Positions 14,301-20,699 of a stretch of 64,000 bases of DNA are shown here, in pieces. How positions within the stretch are numbered: position 1 is the first letter of the stretch; every line of letters begins with the position of its first letter. The notes under the pieces are model-generated. The model was not told where the DNA came from. It made no database searches and saw nothing but the letters and a program-made list of their open reading frames with translations. The DNA is from Gammaproteobacteria bacterium (GTDB lineage Bacteria; Pseudomonadota; Gammaproteobacteria; GRL18), in contig JADGDG010000017.1 of assembly GCA_016744995.1 (NCBI GenBank), forward strand, positions 21,704 to 85,703, given 5' to 3'. A program made the translations under genes and the position numbers.

Positions 14301-15288
14301 AAATTGACAGTGCTTTAAACTGTTTCAATTGATAAAGCATCTGAAAGCTATCCATCCCCGAGAGTAATTCTTCACTGCTTATAATTAATGGCCGCTTTAA
14401 TAAATCCCAGGCATGAAACAGTTTATCCAGAACTCCGTTTTTACTCTCATAGGTTGGGGCAATAGCAACGGTCAATGGTGTCACACCAGCCAGCAAACAG
14501 GCCCAGAAAACAGCAACAAAGTCTTCTAAAAGAGTGAGTTGTAAAATAACAACATCATTTGGCAACAGACCATTTATTCCCAACCCGGTCACTATTTTTT
14601 TTGCTCGCTCAAGCAGACTGGAATAACTAATAAAAATATCTGAATCACTCTGGTTAATAAAAACAATACCACTATTTTTATTTTTTTGAGCACTTAGAAA
14701 TGCTTCTGATAAAGTTTTTGGTAAACTATCATCCAGATTTAAAACACCACCATCACTTAATGCAATATTGTCCGATCCTTCCCCTTCTTCATAATCAATA
14801 TCATCAAGTTCTTCAATATCCTCCTTTGCTGTCCATTTAGGGCACAGGTGTTGCAGGTGGAGAGCTTCACACTCCAGTTTCTTATCCTCAATAATCACGG
14901 CATATTGTTGAAATTCATCTATTTTTTTAAGCTCTGAGTCCCAGCGCGCCAAAAGAGACTTATTCACAGCCGGCAAGGCCTTTAATGCCTCTTCATCAAC
15001 AACACCTGAATCAGTGAGTGGAATATTGGTTACAGAAATATAAATATCAGGGAGAATAGTATCTGGAAGTTGTTTTATTAAAAACTGCTCCAGTTTACTA
15101 TCTGAAATAGTTTCTTTTGAGACAATATAGGCCAGGAGCTGCAGACCGCACTGACTGCTTTCTCTAGCTAATACCCGGCAGTCAATTACTGCGGGGTAAA
15201 CTAATAACAGCATTTCTATTTGCTCAGGATAAAGGATCTGGTTTTTGAGTCTAATGATACGCTCGGATTTATCTGCTGTAGGGGCCAT
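2374..15288 (-). CDS. Hybrid NRPS/type I PKS megasynthase (AL-KR-CP-C-A-CP-KS-AT-KR-CP-TE)
   Basis: A 4304-residue assembly line; the ATG at 15288 follows AAAGGAA at good spacing. Approximate domains: 185-740 AMP-ligase loading domain (SSGSTG near 354, SGKIQR end); 745-1200 KR, with Lys and Ser present but the catalytic Tyr replaced by Glu (GAEASANAF); carrier with LGGNSL Ser near 1373; condensation 1425-1860 (HHIVADGW near 1566); adenylation 1900-2390 (FTSGSTGNPKG, AYGPTETT, NGKLD); carrier near 2449 (ELGATSLG); KS 2508-2930 (ACSTSL, EAHGTAT, NVGHCDAAAG); AT 3040-3340 (GHSLGEY, SHAYHS, malonyl-like); KR 3380-3860 with intact Tyr (VDYCAVNAF); carrier near 3981 (LGGDSL); TE 4045-4300 (GGASFGG). 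No DH or ER is seen. The adenylation pocket reads D-A-S-T-V-A-A-V-C-K, suggesting Phe or Tyr. Expected product: an acylated aminoacyl chain extended once by malonate and reduced to a beta-hydroxy acid, then released by TE. Residues 1-130 and about 1270-1310 look like orphan adenylation C-terminal fragments. Confidence 0.93.
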   Translation of the reverse strand: MAPTADKSERIIRLKNQILYPEQIEMLLLVYPAVIDCRVLARESSQCGLQLLAYIVSKETISDSKLEQFLIKQLPDTILPDIYISVTNIPLTDSGVVDEEALKALPAVNKSLLARWDSELKKIDEFQQYAVIIEDKKLECEALHLQHLCPKWTAKEDIEELDDIDYEEGEGSDNIALSDGGVLNLDDSLPKTLSEAFLSAQKNKNSGIVFINQSDSDIFISYSSLLERAKKIVTGLGINGLLPNDVVILQLTLLEDFVAVFWACLLAGVTPLTVAIAPTYESKNGVLDKLFHAWDLLKRPLIISSEELLSGMDSFQMLYQLKQFKALSILELNSYQPATEWYQSQPTEIAFLQLSSGSTGVSKCIPETHQAVIAHIQAATQVNQYHSQHISLNWLPMDHVGPLLMYHVRDVYLGIRQIQVSANLILNDPALWLDYLEQYQVTHTWCANFGYKRVNDCLLDHPHKVWDLSSVKIFCNAGEQVTLPVIRDFIYLTQNFQLNLNALQPAYGMAEAATALTFCNNFELHRHVHHIEKISLNGNLRKVEQEGADTVSFIVQGPPSPGIKIRIVDKKNNLLQERKIGHVQLTGETIMAGYIDNDKANQEAFSDDGWYDTGDLGFLLDGELTITGREKDLIVVYGANYYCADIEAVVNDIAGVMPTFVAAAGLEDESGTEKLAIFFVPIRQDLSRNIKLLEMIKMQVTLLLGISPSFIVPLKQLEFPKTTSGKIQRAKLKNHLLLGDYAGVLQEIDCYERNQNTLPNWFFKTTWRLRQAALIQTGFSEGAYLIFLDEQGLGRSLAKEIRDEHECIVVEAGDDYQQINRHHYRIVANNCEHYHLLFTSLVSHHININQILHLWNYKTSEGISLLAELENAQKWVMCNFLLLIQNIICHHGYEQSVQLFIITSDAQALDEKDKLCFTRGSLTGLIKTLPHEIPWLQCRHIDLSLADSISEQKQNTNYLLQEIRTFTHDQEVLYRHEQRYVKRLNLVEFQRSTKKHIPFKNGGVYLISGGLGHIGLAVSQMLLERYGVRLIIIGRTDLSDIQSAEHENETIKKRFEAIQFLQQFPGDPRYFSVDVCNQARIENIVQKAEQEWGRELDGILHLAGCEQQKLLKDETRDSLGQVLRTKVMGGWVLHQILSKRAAHEMQGSVEAERKLFIHFSSVSSHFGAQMSGAEASANAFQNSFSHFQNQQPGINSLCFAWSRWHESVMGQSQRAPLSLDSGYYEMSQHQSILSFLVALQHQQKFLLIGLNGTAAHIRHQIEAPGTNTQEITAYFTNQQKQKQSVYQIIKAMIVRDYFQTRSKCKLFRLKQMPLNNKGEVDHQQLKGQHAFDGSNTQIFAQASTKTEQQLAWLWQDILAISQPSIHDNFFKLGGNSLQATIFISRIRDIFHYDLSVQTIFKFPNIAKIAEILDTKEAQQEQPIPILARDPQVLPRLSIGQERLWFLYQLAPDDPQYNIPVSVHIHGELDIIALIKSFNHLIKRHEPLRTRFTYQNNQAVQHIIENMDLSLSVTNISGTPEQQQKRLKKMIQKQTLKAFDITRLPLIRVKLYRLSDEHYVMFIVMHHIVADGWSMGVFFHELSSLYKAEKSELSIPLLPLDIQYSDFAVWQRDWLSGERLQRQMDYWTRQLADLPVLNLLSDQPRSKNTLNQGQRHTCFITPETISILLKLSQQQEASLFMVLMSAFMILCARYTGQDDIAIGTGIANRNRREIEPLIGFFTNTLVMRGDLSGSPDFITVLQRIKKTALDAYEHQDLPFGYLVDALQPQRETGQNPLAQVVFVMQNSPTPVTDMPGITFSPYEVESGLVKMDIEVNVYEVNGGLRIETEFNRNLFDLSSIERMFDHYQIILDAISKNPQQPVSEIPLMTQEEQQRLFAGGANVDKALLKKLSEKHLCIHELVEQVARDKPLSTAVIFEQQRLSYSQLNQKANQLARYLLDQGVKKESLVGICIERSVEMIIALLAIFKAGGAYVPLDPAYPVNRLNFILDDSALNIILTQGSLKDKLPENKANMICIDSQWQTIEKHSSNDLKLKISGNNLAYIIFTSGSTGNPKGVLVEHRGLSNLAYAQIEIFEVTAADKVLQFSSLNFDASISEIVITLVAGASLVMVDQGALLFGPPLLRLLKKERISLATIPPSVLTTLPVEDDFLPDLKTIVVAGEAANIELIELWSKNRRLINAYGPTETTVCATAYLYNNEKKTPPIGKAIVNTQVYLLDKSGQPVPIGIPGELHIGGIGVARGYLNRSELTAERFITDPFSSETDARMYCSGDLGRYLADGNIEYLGRIDQQIKIRGFRVEPGEIENCLREHPMVKEAFIHVNKSDLQNPYLEAFVTQNENKTEDSNDLGQVLKIWLKRTLPPHMVPSSISIIEKIPLTPNGKLDYKQLADLKLSQADDNILPELTKMVPEMADNGDYTKTETIIIQIISEKLHVLQVGIHSHFFDELGATSLGMVHIHKALEKQLSQKISLIDLFEFPTIAQLTQYLTRGSADSAQSQLLQQKMPVRVNKQQTEAIAVIGMSGRFPNAGSVGEFWNKIKDGEELIQKFTKEELLTEGVDKALLDNPKYLRSKGVLNDIEKFDADFFNFTPKEAKITDPQHRLFLESTWEAFEHAGYDPKNYPGTVGIMGGVGSSNTYYQKNLQFSHFGQDVIGDYQLSLNNSSDFLCTRVAYKLNLKGSAATIQSACSTSLVPSVMGYQALINYQADLIVAGGSAITLPAKSGYQYEEGMILSPDGHCRTFDSAAQGTVPGNAVGVVLLKRLEDAVHDGDTIYATIRGAAFNNDGDQKVGFTASGLDGQIRVISEALQTANISSESISYVEAHGTATPLGDPIEIRALTKAWYANVEENKKGYCAVGSVKSNVGHCDAAAGVTGLIKTICALHHKQIPPSLHYSHANPQIDFANSPFYVNTKLREWKKSATPRRAAVSSFGMGGTNAHVILEEAPEKEASDKGRDWLMFVSSAKTSTALAMMQQNLITHLQNHSEQNPADVAYTGQVGRHAYQYRQVMICRNQADAISALSVTSTQTDEQINFKGEVQSERIPEIVFVFPGQGSQYLHMGRDLYRSEAVFRKHLDHCAELLLPLLEQDIRELLYTENESYYESYTERLSQTDMAQPVLFSIEYALAKLLINWGIIPGKLAGHSLGEYTAACVSGVISLEDAVNIVSVRARLMQSMPAGSMLAVPLSEEQIKSYLEPELDLAAINGPDRCVVSGMDEHILSLQLTLQAAGIEARMLHTSHAYHSAMMEPILTEFYEALEDIEFQTPVIPLISSTNGKAVQSMDRAYWTSQIRETVRFSDVLSQIYQTSECIVLEVGPGNTLSSFARGHRDKNPAALIYNTLRHPKENRNDNAYLMSTLGKLWIAGVIPDWAGFYKQEQRYRVAIPTYPFERKRYWVEAPDKNEQAMQFNELYKKPEIKDWFYTPSWKRTESVIVNEALAQKKQNWLIFVDDCGLSETIVQELKQSQQAILLISKSECFSETDRGYAINPNLKQDFEKLFELLVKQNKIPEKIIYCWAVTDNATGYSKFDALNIIQEQNIYFYALMFLAQAIGEFNVIDKIHLSIISNNLQSVTGNELLLPQKATLLGICKTIPREYPGLTSSSVDIDIQADHDLMKISRIIVSECIGVNDKENIIAIRGRFKWVQCYEPTELLELQGSKSEQSVSEEQNNLLPIKMHGVYLITGGLGGMGLTFAQYLARTVKAKLVLISRSRFPQVDDWDDWLYEHDASDVICKKIHKLKEIQESGGELLLLQADISNLQQMTKVFDNTHSHFGELNGIIHTAGVSGGGVIQLKTRKMVENVFAPKLQGTLVLDQLVQDVTLDFMVLCSSLTSALTHFGQVDYCAVNAFQDYYAESCHKQGLPLFSIDWDGWKQVGMAVNSGAIVEAQEEGLTPEEGIEVFKRVVSSSYAQVLVSTVDLQQRIKQSLEPIPDHKPKQSVTHIKNNMSAAYVASENATQQVIIDLWQSVLGIDPIGIHDDFFELGGDSLVATQAAARLIEKFPDAGLSSNTILTAPSVAQLSAFIETARQKDSLATDESAANVLVMLQKGMKGKYPFFLIHPIGGHVYYYRDLAQALDMERPVYGIQAQGVDGKHQALTTVEEMAEQYLSAIRSIQPRGPYLLGGASFGGMIAFEIAQLLQGQDEDIALLAMMDTPSSGKLPPAMDNNIDIMLYLMNMGDEKLSVSRKELELMSEKEQLEFFLNHGKTASRLLPETTREQLSHYLQVFKVNLQAMFAYEPEPYNGNICYFLAQSRDRFNPAEPDVGWRELVKNKINVVAVKGDHISIMEQPNVNVIASHLNKIMIKL

Positions 15289-15527
15289 GATTATTCCTTT
15301 CTATCTTTGGAAAAAAGTGGTACATCTAAGTGTAGACAAAATTTTAAAATAGAGTAGGAATTAACCTACACACCTAAATAGCTAAAATTTGAAGGGATGG
15401 GTATACTTCTATCACCAAACAAGCTTCATGAGACTTGTTTATGGATGCCAACATGTTAATATAAGACCTTATAATTATAAGGTTTATTTTTCATAATATA
15501 ATCTGGATAAATCAAAGCTGTTTTTTA
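15289..15527. promoter_or_regulatory. Divergent promoter region between megasynthase and CheB/CheR fusion
   Basis: These 239 bp separate two divergently transcribed genes and must hold both promoters. The sequence is AT-rich. No operator, riboswitch or clear sigma-70 pair could be assigned by eye. Confidence 0.4.
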
Positions 15528-18500
15528 ATGCCGTCAAAATTACAAAAAAAATCAAATAATAAAGCATTTTTCGTCGCCATTGGAGCCTCTGCCGGAGGTC
15601 TTGAAGCCTTAAGTACTTTGGTTAGCCATCTGCCCGACAACTTAGGTTACTACTACGTTGTCGCACAACATTGTGCTCCAGACAGAGAGTCCCTGCTGCC
15701 TGAATTACTCAGTCATAGAAGCAAGCTGCCGGTCATTGCTCTTGAAGACATGACGACGCCTGAGCCTGATACACTTTATGTCATTACAGGTAATCATGAT
15801 GCGGTAATTGAAAATGGTCGTATTATTTTATTATCTCCCATGGAAAAAAATACAGCCCAACCCAATATCAATCGACTGTTTAACTCACTCGCAGTAAGTG
15901 AAGGCAGTCAGGCAGTTGGTATTATTTTGTCAGGTACAGGAAATGACGGTACCAGCGGGCTGATAGCCATAAAGTCTGCTGAAGGCGTGACTATTGCACA
16001 AGATCCAACTACAGCCAGCCATGAAGTAATGCCCCTGACCAGTATCCAGGCCCATGCTGTTGATATTGTTTTACCTCCTGATGCAATAGCCCAACGTCTT
16101 GAAGAAATATGCCGGGGAAATCTGACCTTTTCCAATCGTGCCAGCAGTCCATCTGAACATGTCGCCTATCACAAAATAATTCAACTAACTCACAAGAATT
16201 CCGGTCTGGATCTGGCACAATACAAACCCTCAACAATTTCACGCCGTATTCATCGCCGGATGGAACAAAATAAAATATCTAATATGGTCGATTATGCTGC
16301 GTTTCTGGAACAGCATGAGGATGAATCTGATCAATTTATTGCCGATGTGTTAATTCCAGTGACTGAATTTTTCAGGGATACATCACCTTTTGAGAAATTA
16401 TCTGAAACCATTCAGAAAATGGTCACTGAACATCAGAGCAATGAACCAATTCGAATATGGATAGCAGGCTGTGCAACAGGCGAGGAAGCCTATAGTATTG
16501 CTATTTTAATGGAGGAGGCTCGAAAACATTGTGAATCGGTTTTTTCTTATCAGATTTTTGCCACAGATCTCGATGAAAAATCTTTAAAAACAGCACGTTT
16601 TGGAAGGTATACAAAAGAAACGCTGTCTAACTTACCTTTTACTTTTTTACAAAAATATTTTTCAAAGAAAGGCAATACTTATCAGATCATAGAAAAAATT
16701 CGCAACCAGATTACTTTTGCTCATCACAATTTAATTAAAGAGCCTCCCTTCTCACGTATTAATTTAATCAGCTGCCGTAATCTTCTTATCTACTTTAATT
16801 CTGTATTGCAAAAGCAGATCAATGATGTTTTTCACTATTCTCTTTTATCAAATGGCATACTTTTCTTAGGAATTTCTGAAGCAGTTAATGACAATACTTT
16901 ATTTAATTGTCTGAATAAGAATGCCCGCCTCTATCAGAAAAAACCATTATCCCATAAACGAATTACACTGCCGTTTATGCATTTTCCAGTTAAAAGTATT
17001 TCAACAGCCTCTATTCCAAGCCACAAACAAGAACAGGAAGTTGAACTGGAAAATATTATATTTAAAGAATTAAGTAAACACTTTGCACCAGCCAGTGCAA
17101 TTATCGATGAACATAATAAAATTCATTATATTACTGATGATGCTAAAGACTTTTTACAATTTCGTGGCGGTGACACGGATCTGCTTATATTTAGTTTAAT
17201 CAATAGTGCTCTGCAGGCTGAGCTGAAAGCATTGTTATATAAAATGAGAAGGCTTAATACACAGGTTAAAGGTAATAGCCATAAACTATCAGGAAGTATA
17301 ACGCTATCTAAAAAGAACCCCAATCAACAAATTCAATTAATCGTCACCCCCTTTAGTGATATTGAATTAAATTGGGCTATTATTTCATTTGTCAATCATG
17401 AAAAAGAAACATTAGAGCAAAACAAAGAATTAGCTCAGGCCAACTCCTCCAGTCAACATCGAACTCAGCAATTAGAACAGGAATTAACAGCAACTCAGGA
17501 AACATTACAGACTGTAATACAGGAGTTAGAAACCGCAAACATCCAGCTGCAGGAATCTAATGAAGAATTGCAAATAATTAATGAAGAGCTGCAATCATCC
17601 AACGAAGAGCTGCAAACCACCAATGAAGAACTCCAGTCAACCAATGAAGAATTACAATCAACCAATGAAGAACTATTAACCGTCAATGATGAAATTCAAC
17701 AGAAAAATGTATTAATCGCCACACATGAAATCAACGCCCAGGTCACATTGAATGCTATAAGTGATGCAGTGGTCCGACTAAATCAGGATATGGAGGTTAT
17801 TTATTTTAACCAGAAAGCACGCTCACTGATTGATACCTCTCTGACAAGTCTGATTGATTGTCAACTATCTCATATTCTGCCCCTTGTCAGTGAAGAAAAT
17901 GCTACACCGATTAATTTTCAAATGTATATCGATAAGGCTTCTCATATTGCTGTACTGAGCCTGGCATCTACCATCAGACACATTGAATTTCAAGTAACTT
18001 CATTCATTCAATCTGATGTACAGGGCTTTGTTGTGGTTTTCCGCGATGTATCTCAAAGAGTTCATATTGAAAAACAAATCCAGTGGGAAAACAAGCATGA
18101 TCCACTGACAGGGCTGGTTAATCGTCATGAACTTTTTAATCGCCTCGAACTGGCAATTGAGCGAACCCGTCAATACTCGCAAAAACACGCCCTTTTATTC
18201 CTGGATCTGGATCAGTTTAAACTGGTCAATGACAGTTGCGGTCATCTGGCTGGTGATGAATTATTGTCTCAACTGAGTCACAAACTTTCAGAATCAATTC
18301 GCAGCCGGGATACGCTGGCTCGTTTAGGAGGTGATGAGTTTGCTATTCTGGTTGAAAATTGTCCCGTTGAGCAGGCAGAGTATATTGCCGAAAATATTAT
18401 TAAAGAGGTCAATGAGTTCCGCTTCACCTTTAATAAAAAACTGTTTCGCATCGGAATTTCAATTGGTATTACTTTAATTACAGACAGTATTCAAACACCC

Positions 18501-19397
18501 CAGGAAATATTAAGCCTGGCTGATGCTGCCTGTTACGGTGCTAAAGATGCAGGGCGTAACCAGATCAATTTAATCAATTGTAATAAAGAAAGTGATATTG
18601 ATCTGCATCATCAAATTATGCAGACCTCTATAATTCATGAAAGCCTTGAATGTGACAATTTTGGTCTGTTTTTTCAACCAATTGTTGCCACACAAAACAA
18701 AAATAATACCATATGGGAGGTACTGATACGTATGCGCGGTAAAAGTGACTCCGAGTGGTTATTACCCGGTTCTTTTTTGCCCGTTGCTGAACGCTTTAAT
18801 ATTGCTGATAAAATTGATTGCTGGGTTTTTTCCCGCCTTTGTCAGCTCCTTACCAATAATCATGCTAAAGAACAGGGCAACCAATTACCGACCATTTGTA
18901 TTAATTTATCTGGCCAGACAATTATACAAACTGACTTAGCAGAGTTTTTTATTCGTGAGATACAAAATACCGGTGTTGCACCTAATAAATTCTGCTTTGA
19001 GATCACCGAAACTGCAGCTATTTCTCGTTTTCACCAGGCCATTAAATTTATTCATAAACTCAAAGAAATCGGCTGTCTTTTCTCTCTGGATGATTTTGGT
19101 TCAGGTATGAGTTCTTTTGGTTATTTACGTCAGCTTCCCATTGATTTTTTGAAAATTGACGGAGATATTGTTAAGGATATTAAAGACGATTTATTGGATC
19201 TCACTATTGTGGAGTCTATTCACCAAATTGCTCAAGTCATTGATGTCACCACTATTGCAGAATTTGTTGAAACAGAAATAATTAAAAATAAATTAACCGG
19301 CATTGGCATTGATTACTTACAGGGCTATTATTTTAGCCGCCCTATCCCGTCAGAGCAATGGCTTCAAAAAATTGGTTTAACTCGTGCTATTGAGTAG
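15528..19397 (+). CDS. CheB-CheR-PAS-GGDEF-EAL fusion protein
   Basis: This 1289-residue cytoplasmic protein joins chemotaxis-type and c-di-GMP modules. Residues about 13-200 are a CheB methylesterase, with Ser in GASAGG (21), His in AQHCAPD and Asp in GTGNDGTSG. About 215-480 is a CheR methyltransferase (PVTEFFRD; SAM loop AGCATGEEAYS near 310). About 620-735 is a coiled coil of repeated ELQ..NEEL units, typical of CheB/CheR-PAS kinases, but a PAS-like domain (735-850) then leads into a GGDEF domain with intact RLGGDEF near 934 and an EAL domain instead of a kinase. The EAL motif reads EVL; downstream DDFGSG, LKIDGD and the terminal QGYYFSRP are present, so phosphodiesterase activity is plausible. 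No receiver domain precedes CheB. The ATG at 15528 has only a weak ribosome binding site. Confidence 0.9.
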   Translation: MPSKLQKKSNNKAFFVAIGASAGGLEALSTLVSHLPDNLGYYYVVAQHCAPDRESLLPELLSHRSKLPVIALEDMTTPEPDTLYVITGNHDAVIENGRIILLSPMEKNTAQPNINRLFNSLAVSEGSQAVGIILSGTGNDGTSGLIAIKSAEGVTIAQDPTTASHEVMPLTSIQAHAVDIVLPPDAIAQRLEEICRGNLTFSNRASSPSEHVAYHKIIQLTHKNSGLDLAQYKPSTISRRIHRRMEQNKISNMVDYAAFLEQHEDESDQFIADVLIPVTEFFRDTSPFEKLSETIQKMVTEHQSNEPIRIWIAGCATGEEAYSIAILMEEARKHCESVFSYQIFATDLDEKSLKTARFGRYTKETLSNLPFTFLQKYFSKKGNTYQIIEKIRNQITFAHHNLIKEPPFSRINLISCRNLLIYFNSVLQKQINDVFHYSLLSNGILFLGISEAVNDNTLFNCLNKNARLYQKKPLSHKRITLPFMHFPVKSISTASIPSHKQEQEVELENIIFKELSKHFAPASAIIDEHNKIHYITDDAKDFLQFRGGDTDLLIFSLINSALQAELKALLYKMRRLNTQVKGNSHKLSGSITLSKKNPNQQIQLIVTPFSDIELNWAIISFVNHEKETLEQNKELAQANSSSQHRTQQLEQELTATQETLQTVIQELETANIQLQESNEELQIINEELQSSNEELQTTNEELQSTNEELQSTNEELLTVNDEIQQKNVLIATHEINAQVTLNAISDAVVRLNQDMEVIYFNQKARSLIDTSLTSLIDCQLSHILPLVSEENATPINFQMYIDKASHIAVLSLASTIRHIEFQVTSFIQSDVQGFVVVFRDVSQRVHIEKQIQWENKHDPLTGLVNRHELFNRLELAIERTRQYSQKHALLFLDLDQFKLVNDSCGHLAGDELLSQLSHKLSESIRSRDTLARLGGDEFAILVENCPVEQAEYIAENIIKEVNEFRFTFNKKLFRIGISIGITLITDSIQTPQEILSLADAACYGAKDAGRNQINLINCNKESDIDLHHQIMQTSIIHESLECDNFGLFFQPIVATQNKNNTIWEVLIRMRGKSDSEWLLPGSFLPVAERFNIADKIDCWVFSRLCQLLTNNHAKEQGNQLPTICINLSGQTIIQTDLAEFFIREIQNTGVAPNKFCFEITETAAISRFHQAIKFIHKLKEIGCLFSLDDFGSGMSSFGYLRQLPIDFLKIDGDIVKDIKDDLLDLTIVESIHQIAQVIDVTTIAEFVETEIIKNKLTGIGIDYLQGYYFSRPIPSEQWLQKIGLTRAIE

Positions 19398-19442
19398 AGC
19401 ACCTGCACCAGTAGCATGGATGAAATACCCATACTTCCAGAA

Positions 19443-20462
19443 TTATTGAGTTTGCTTATATTTTTTGAGTTGTTCTTTAAGGTTTATAATCTCAAGCCCT
19501 TGCTTGTGGCTTATTTTTTGTAAGTTTGTCACCATAGAGATAATATCAAATAATTTTGTAATATTTAGAGCCAGAGTACCTAATAAGAGACTGGTGCCTT
19601 CAACTTCAAATTGCGCTGTTAAGCCAATCATAAAACCATGCCAGCGGTGCCCTGACATAGGAACAACTGTATAGACAGATGTTTGTAATACATTCGTCAT
19701 AGGTACCTTGTGAACCAGATCCTGAAGAATTTTATCAAAGTTATTTTTCTTTATATAATCTTCCTCAAAACAGCCTAAGCCCACTTTGAGTGCAATCCTG
19801 TCATCTTCAACCCGAACAATTAGAATATCTTTAGTTTCTAAAAAGGTAGAAATATGCTCAATCACCTGATTTAAAAAAGGGTAAATTTGATCTTCCCTGT
19901 ATTGAGAAATATTCAATTCATGGCATTTATCAATCATTAATTCAAAAGCAGAAACCATGCCCCGAACCTTTGCTTCCAGATTCCAACGCATTGAGAGAGA
20001 ATCAGATAACTGTAATATTTCTTCATCATCAAAAGGTTTTTTTAGATAAAGCAGGCGATCAGTAAAGCGTACCTGTCTTACAATCTGGGCAATACTGGTA
20101 TCTGAATAGGCTGTAACCACGATAATTTCTACAAAAGAATCAATCTTACGGATTTCCTGAGCAGTTTTTGCTCCATCCCAGCCGGGAGGCATACGCATAT
20201 CTGTAAAAATCACGCTATATGGTTTACCACGTTCTAATGCGGTACGAACTTTATTAAAACCCTCTTCACCCTGTCGCGCAGTGTCAACTTGAAAACAACG
20301 AATTCGATTGTGTTTGGAGGAAGAATCATCTTCCATAAGCTTTGCAAGGCTCGCCAGATTTTCTGAGTTTTTAGGTGCATCTGCATTTGTTAATACCGAT
20401 GAAAAAATATCCAGTATGCACTGATCATCGTCAATAATTAGAACTCGATTATTGTAATCCAT
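19443..20462 (-). CDS. Response regulator with uncharacterised C-terminal domain
   Basis: A 339-residue protein. Residues about 5-165 are a receiver domain: acidic pair IIDDDQ, phospho-acceptor Asp in FTDMRMPPGWDG, Thr in VVTAYSD and Lys in YLKKPF. There is an insert of some 35 residues after the first helix, shared with the receiver of the kinase encoded at 21675-23417. The C-terminal half (about 170-335) resembles a DUF3369-like sensory or output domain, and no DNA-binding motif or enzyme is recognised. It is the last gene of a minus-strand signalling cluster; a decayed copy of a similar receiver lies just upstream. The receiver call is firm and the output is unknown. Confidence 0.85.
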   Translation of the reverse strand: MDYNNRVLIIDDDQCILDIFSSVLTNADAPKNSENLASLAKLMEDDSSSKHNRIRCFQVDTARQGEEGFNKVRTALERGKPYSVIFTDMRMPPGWDGAKTAQEIRKIDSFVEIIVVTAYSDTSIAQIVRQVRFTDRLLYLKKPFDDEEILQLSDSLSMRWNLEAKVRGMVSAFELMIDKCHELNISQYREDQIYPFLNQVIEHISTFLETKDILIVRVEDDRIALKVGLGCFEEDYIKKNNFDKILQDLVHKVPMTNVLQTSVYTVVPMSGHRWHGFMIGLTAQFEVEGTSLLLGTLALNITKLFDIISMVTNLQKISHKQGLEIINLKEQLKKYKQTQ

Positions 20463-20531
20463 TTTTTAATCCTAAGTTTATGATGGCCAGAGTCTAGTAA
20501 AAAAAGTGTCAACTATTGCCTTGCAATAATT

Positions 20532-20672
20532 TTACCTGACTTTCCAACTGTGTAATGTGCTTATTTTTTCATCTAATTCTGAATGTAAATCTGAAAGTGT
20601 CACCACTGTTTCAAATATTGTCAGAATTCCAGGCTCATCATCAATGACTAAAACACGATTATTATAAAGCAG
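20532..20672 (-). pseudogene. Decayed response-regulator receiver fragment
   Basis: The minus strand reads LLYNNRVLVIDDEPGILTIF and about 25 further residues before a TAA at 20534-20532. The first residues align closely with the start of the regulator downstream (MDYNNRVLIIDDDQCILDIF). The initiator position is CTG and the sequence stops before the phospho-acceptor Asp, so it is a truncated receiver, probably the relic of a duplication of the neighbouring gene. A GGAG lies upstream of the CTG, so residual translation cannot be excluded. Confidence 0.6.
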
Positions 20673-20699
20673 TATATTTCTCCAAAATTACAGTTTCAC

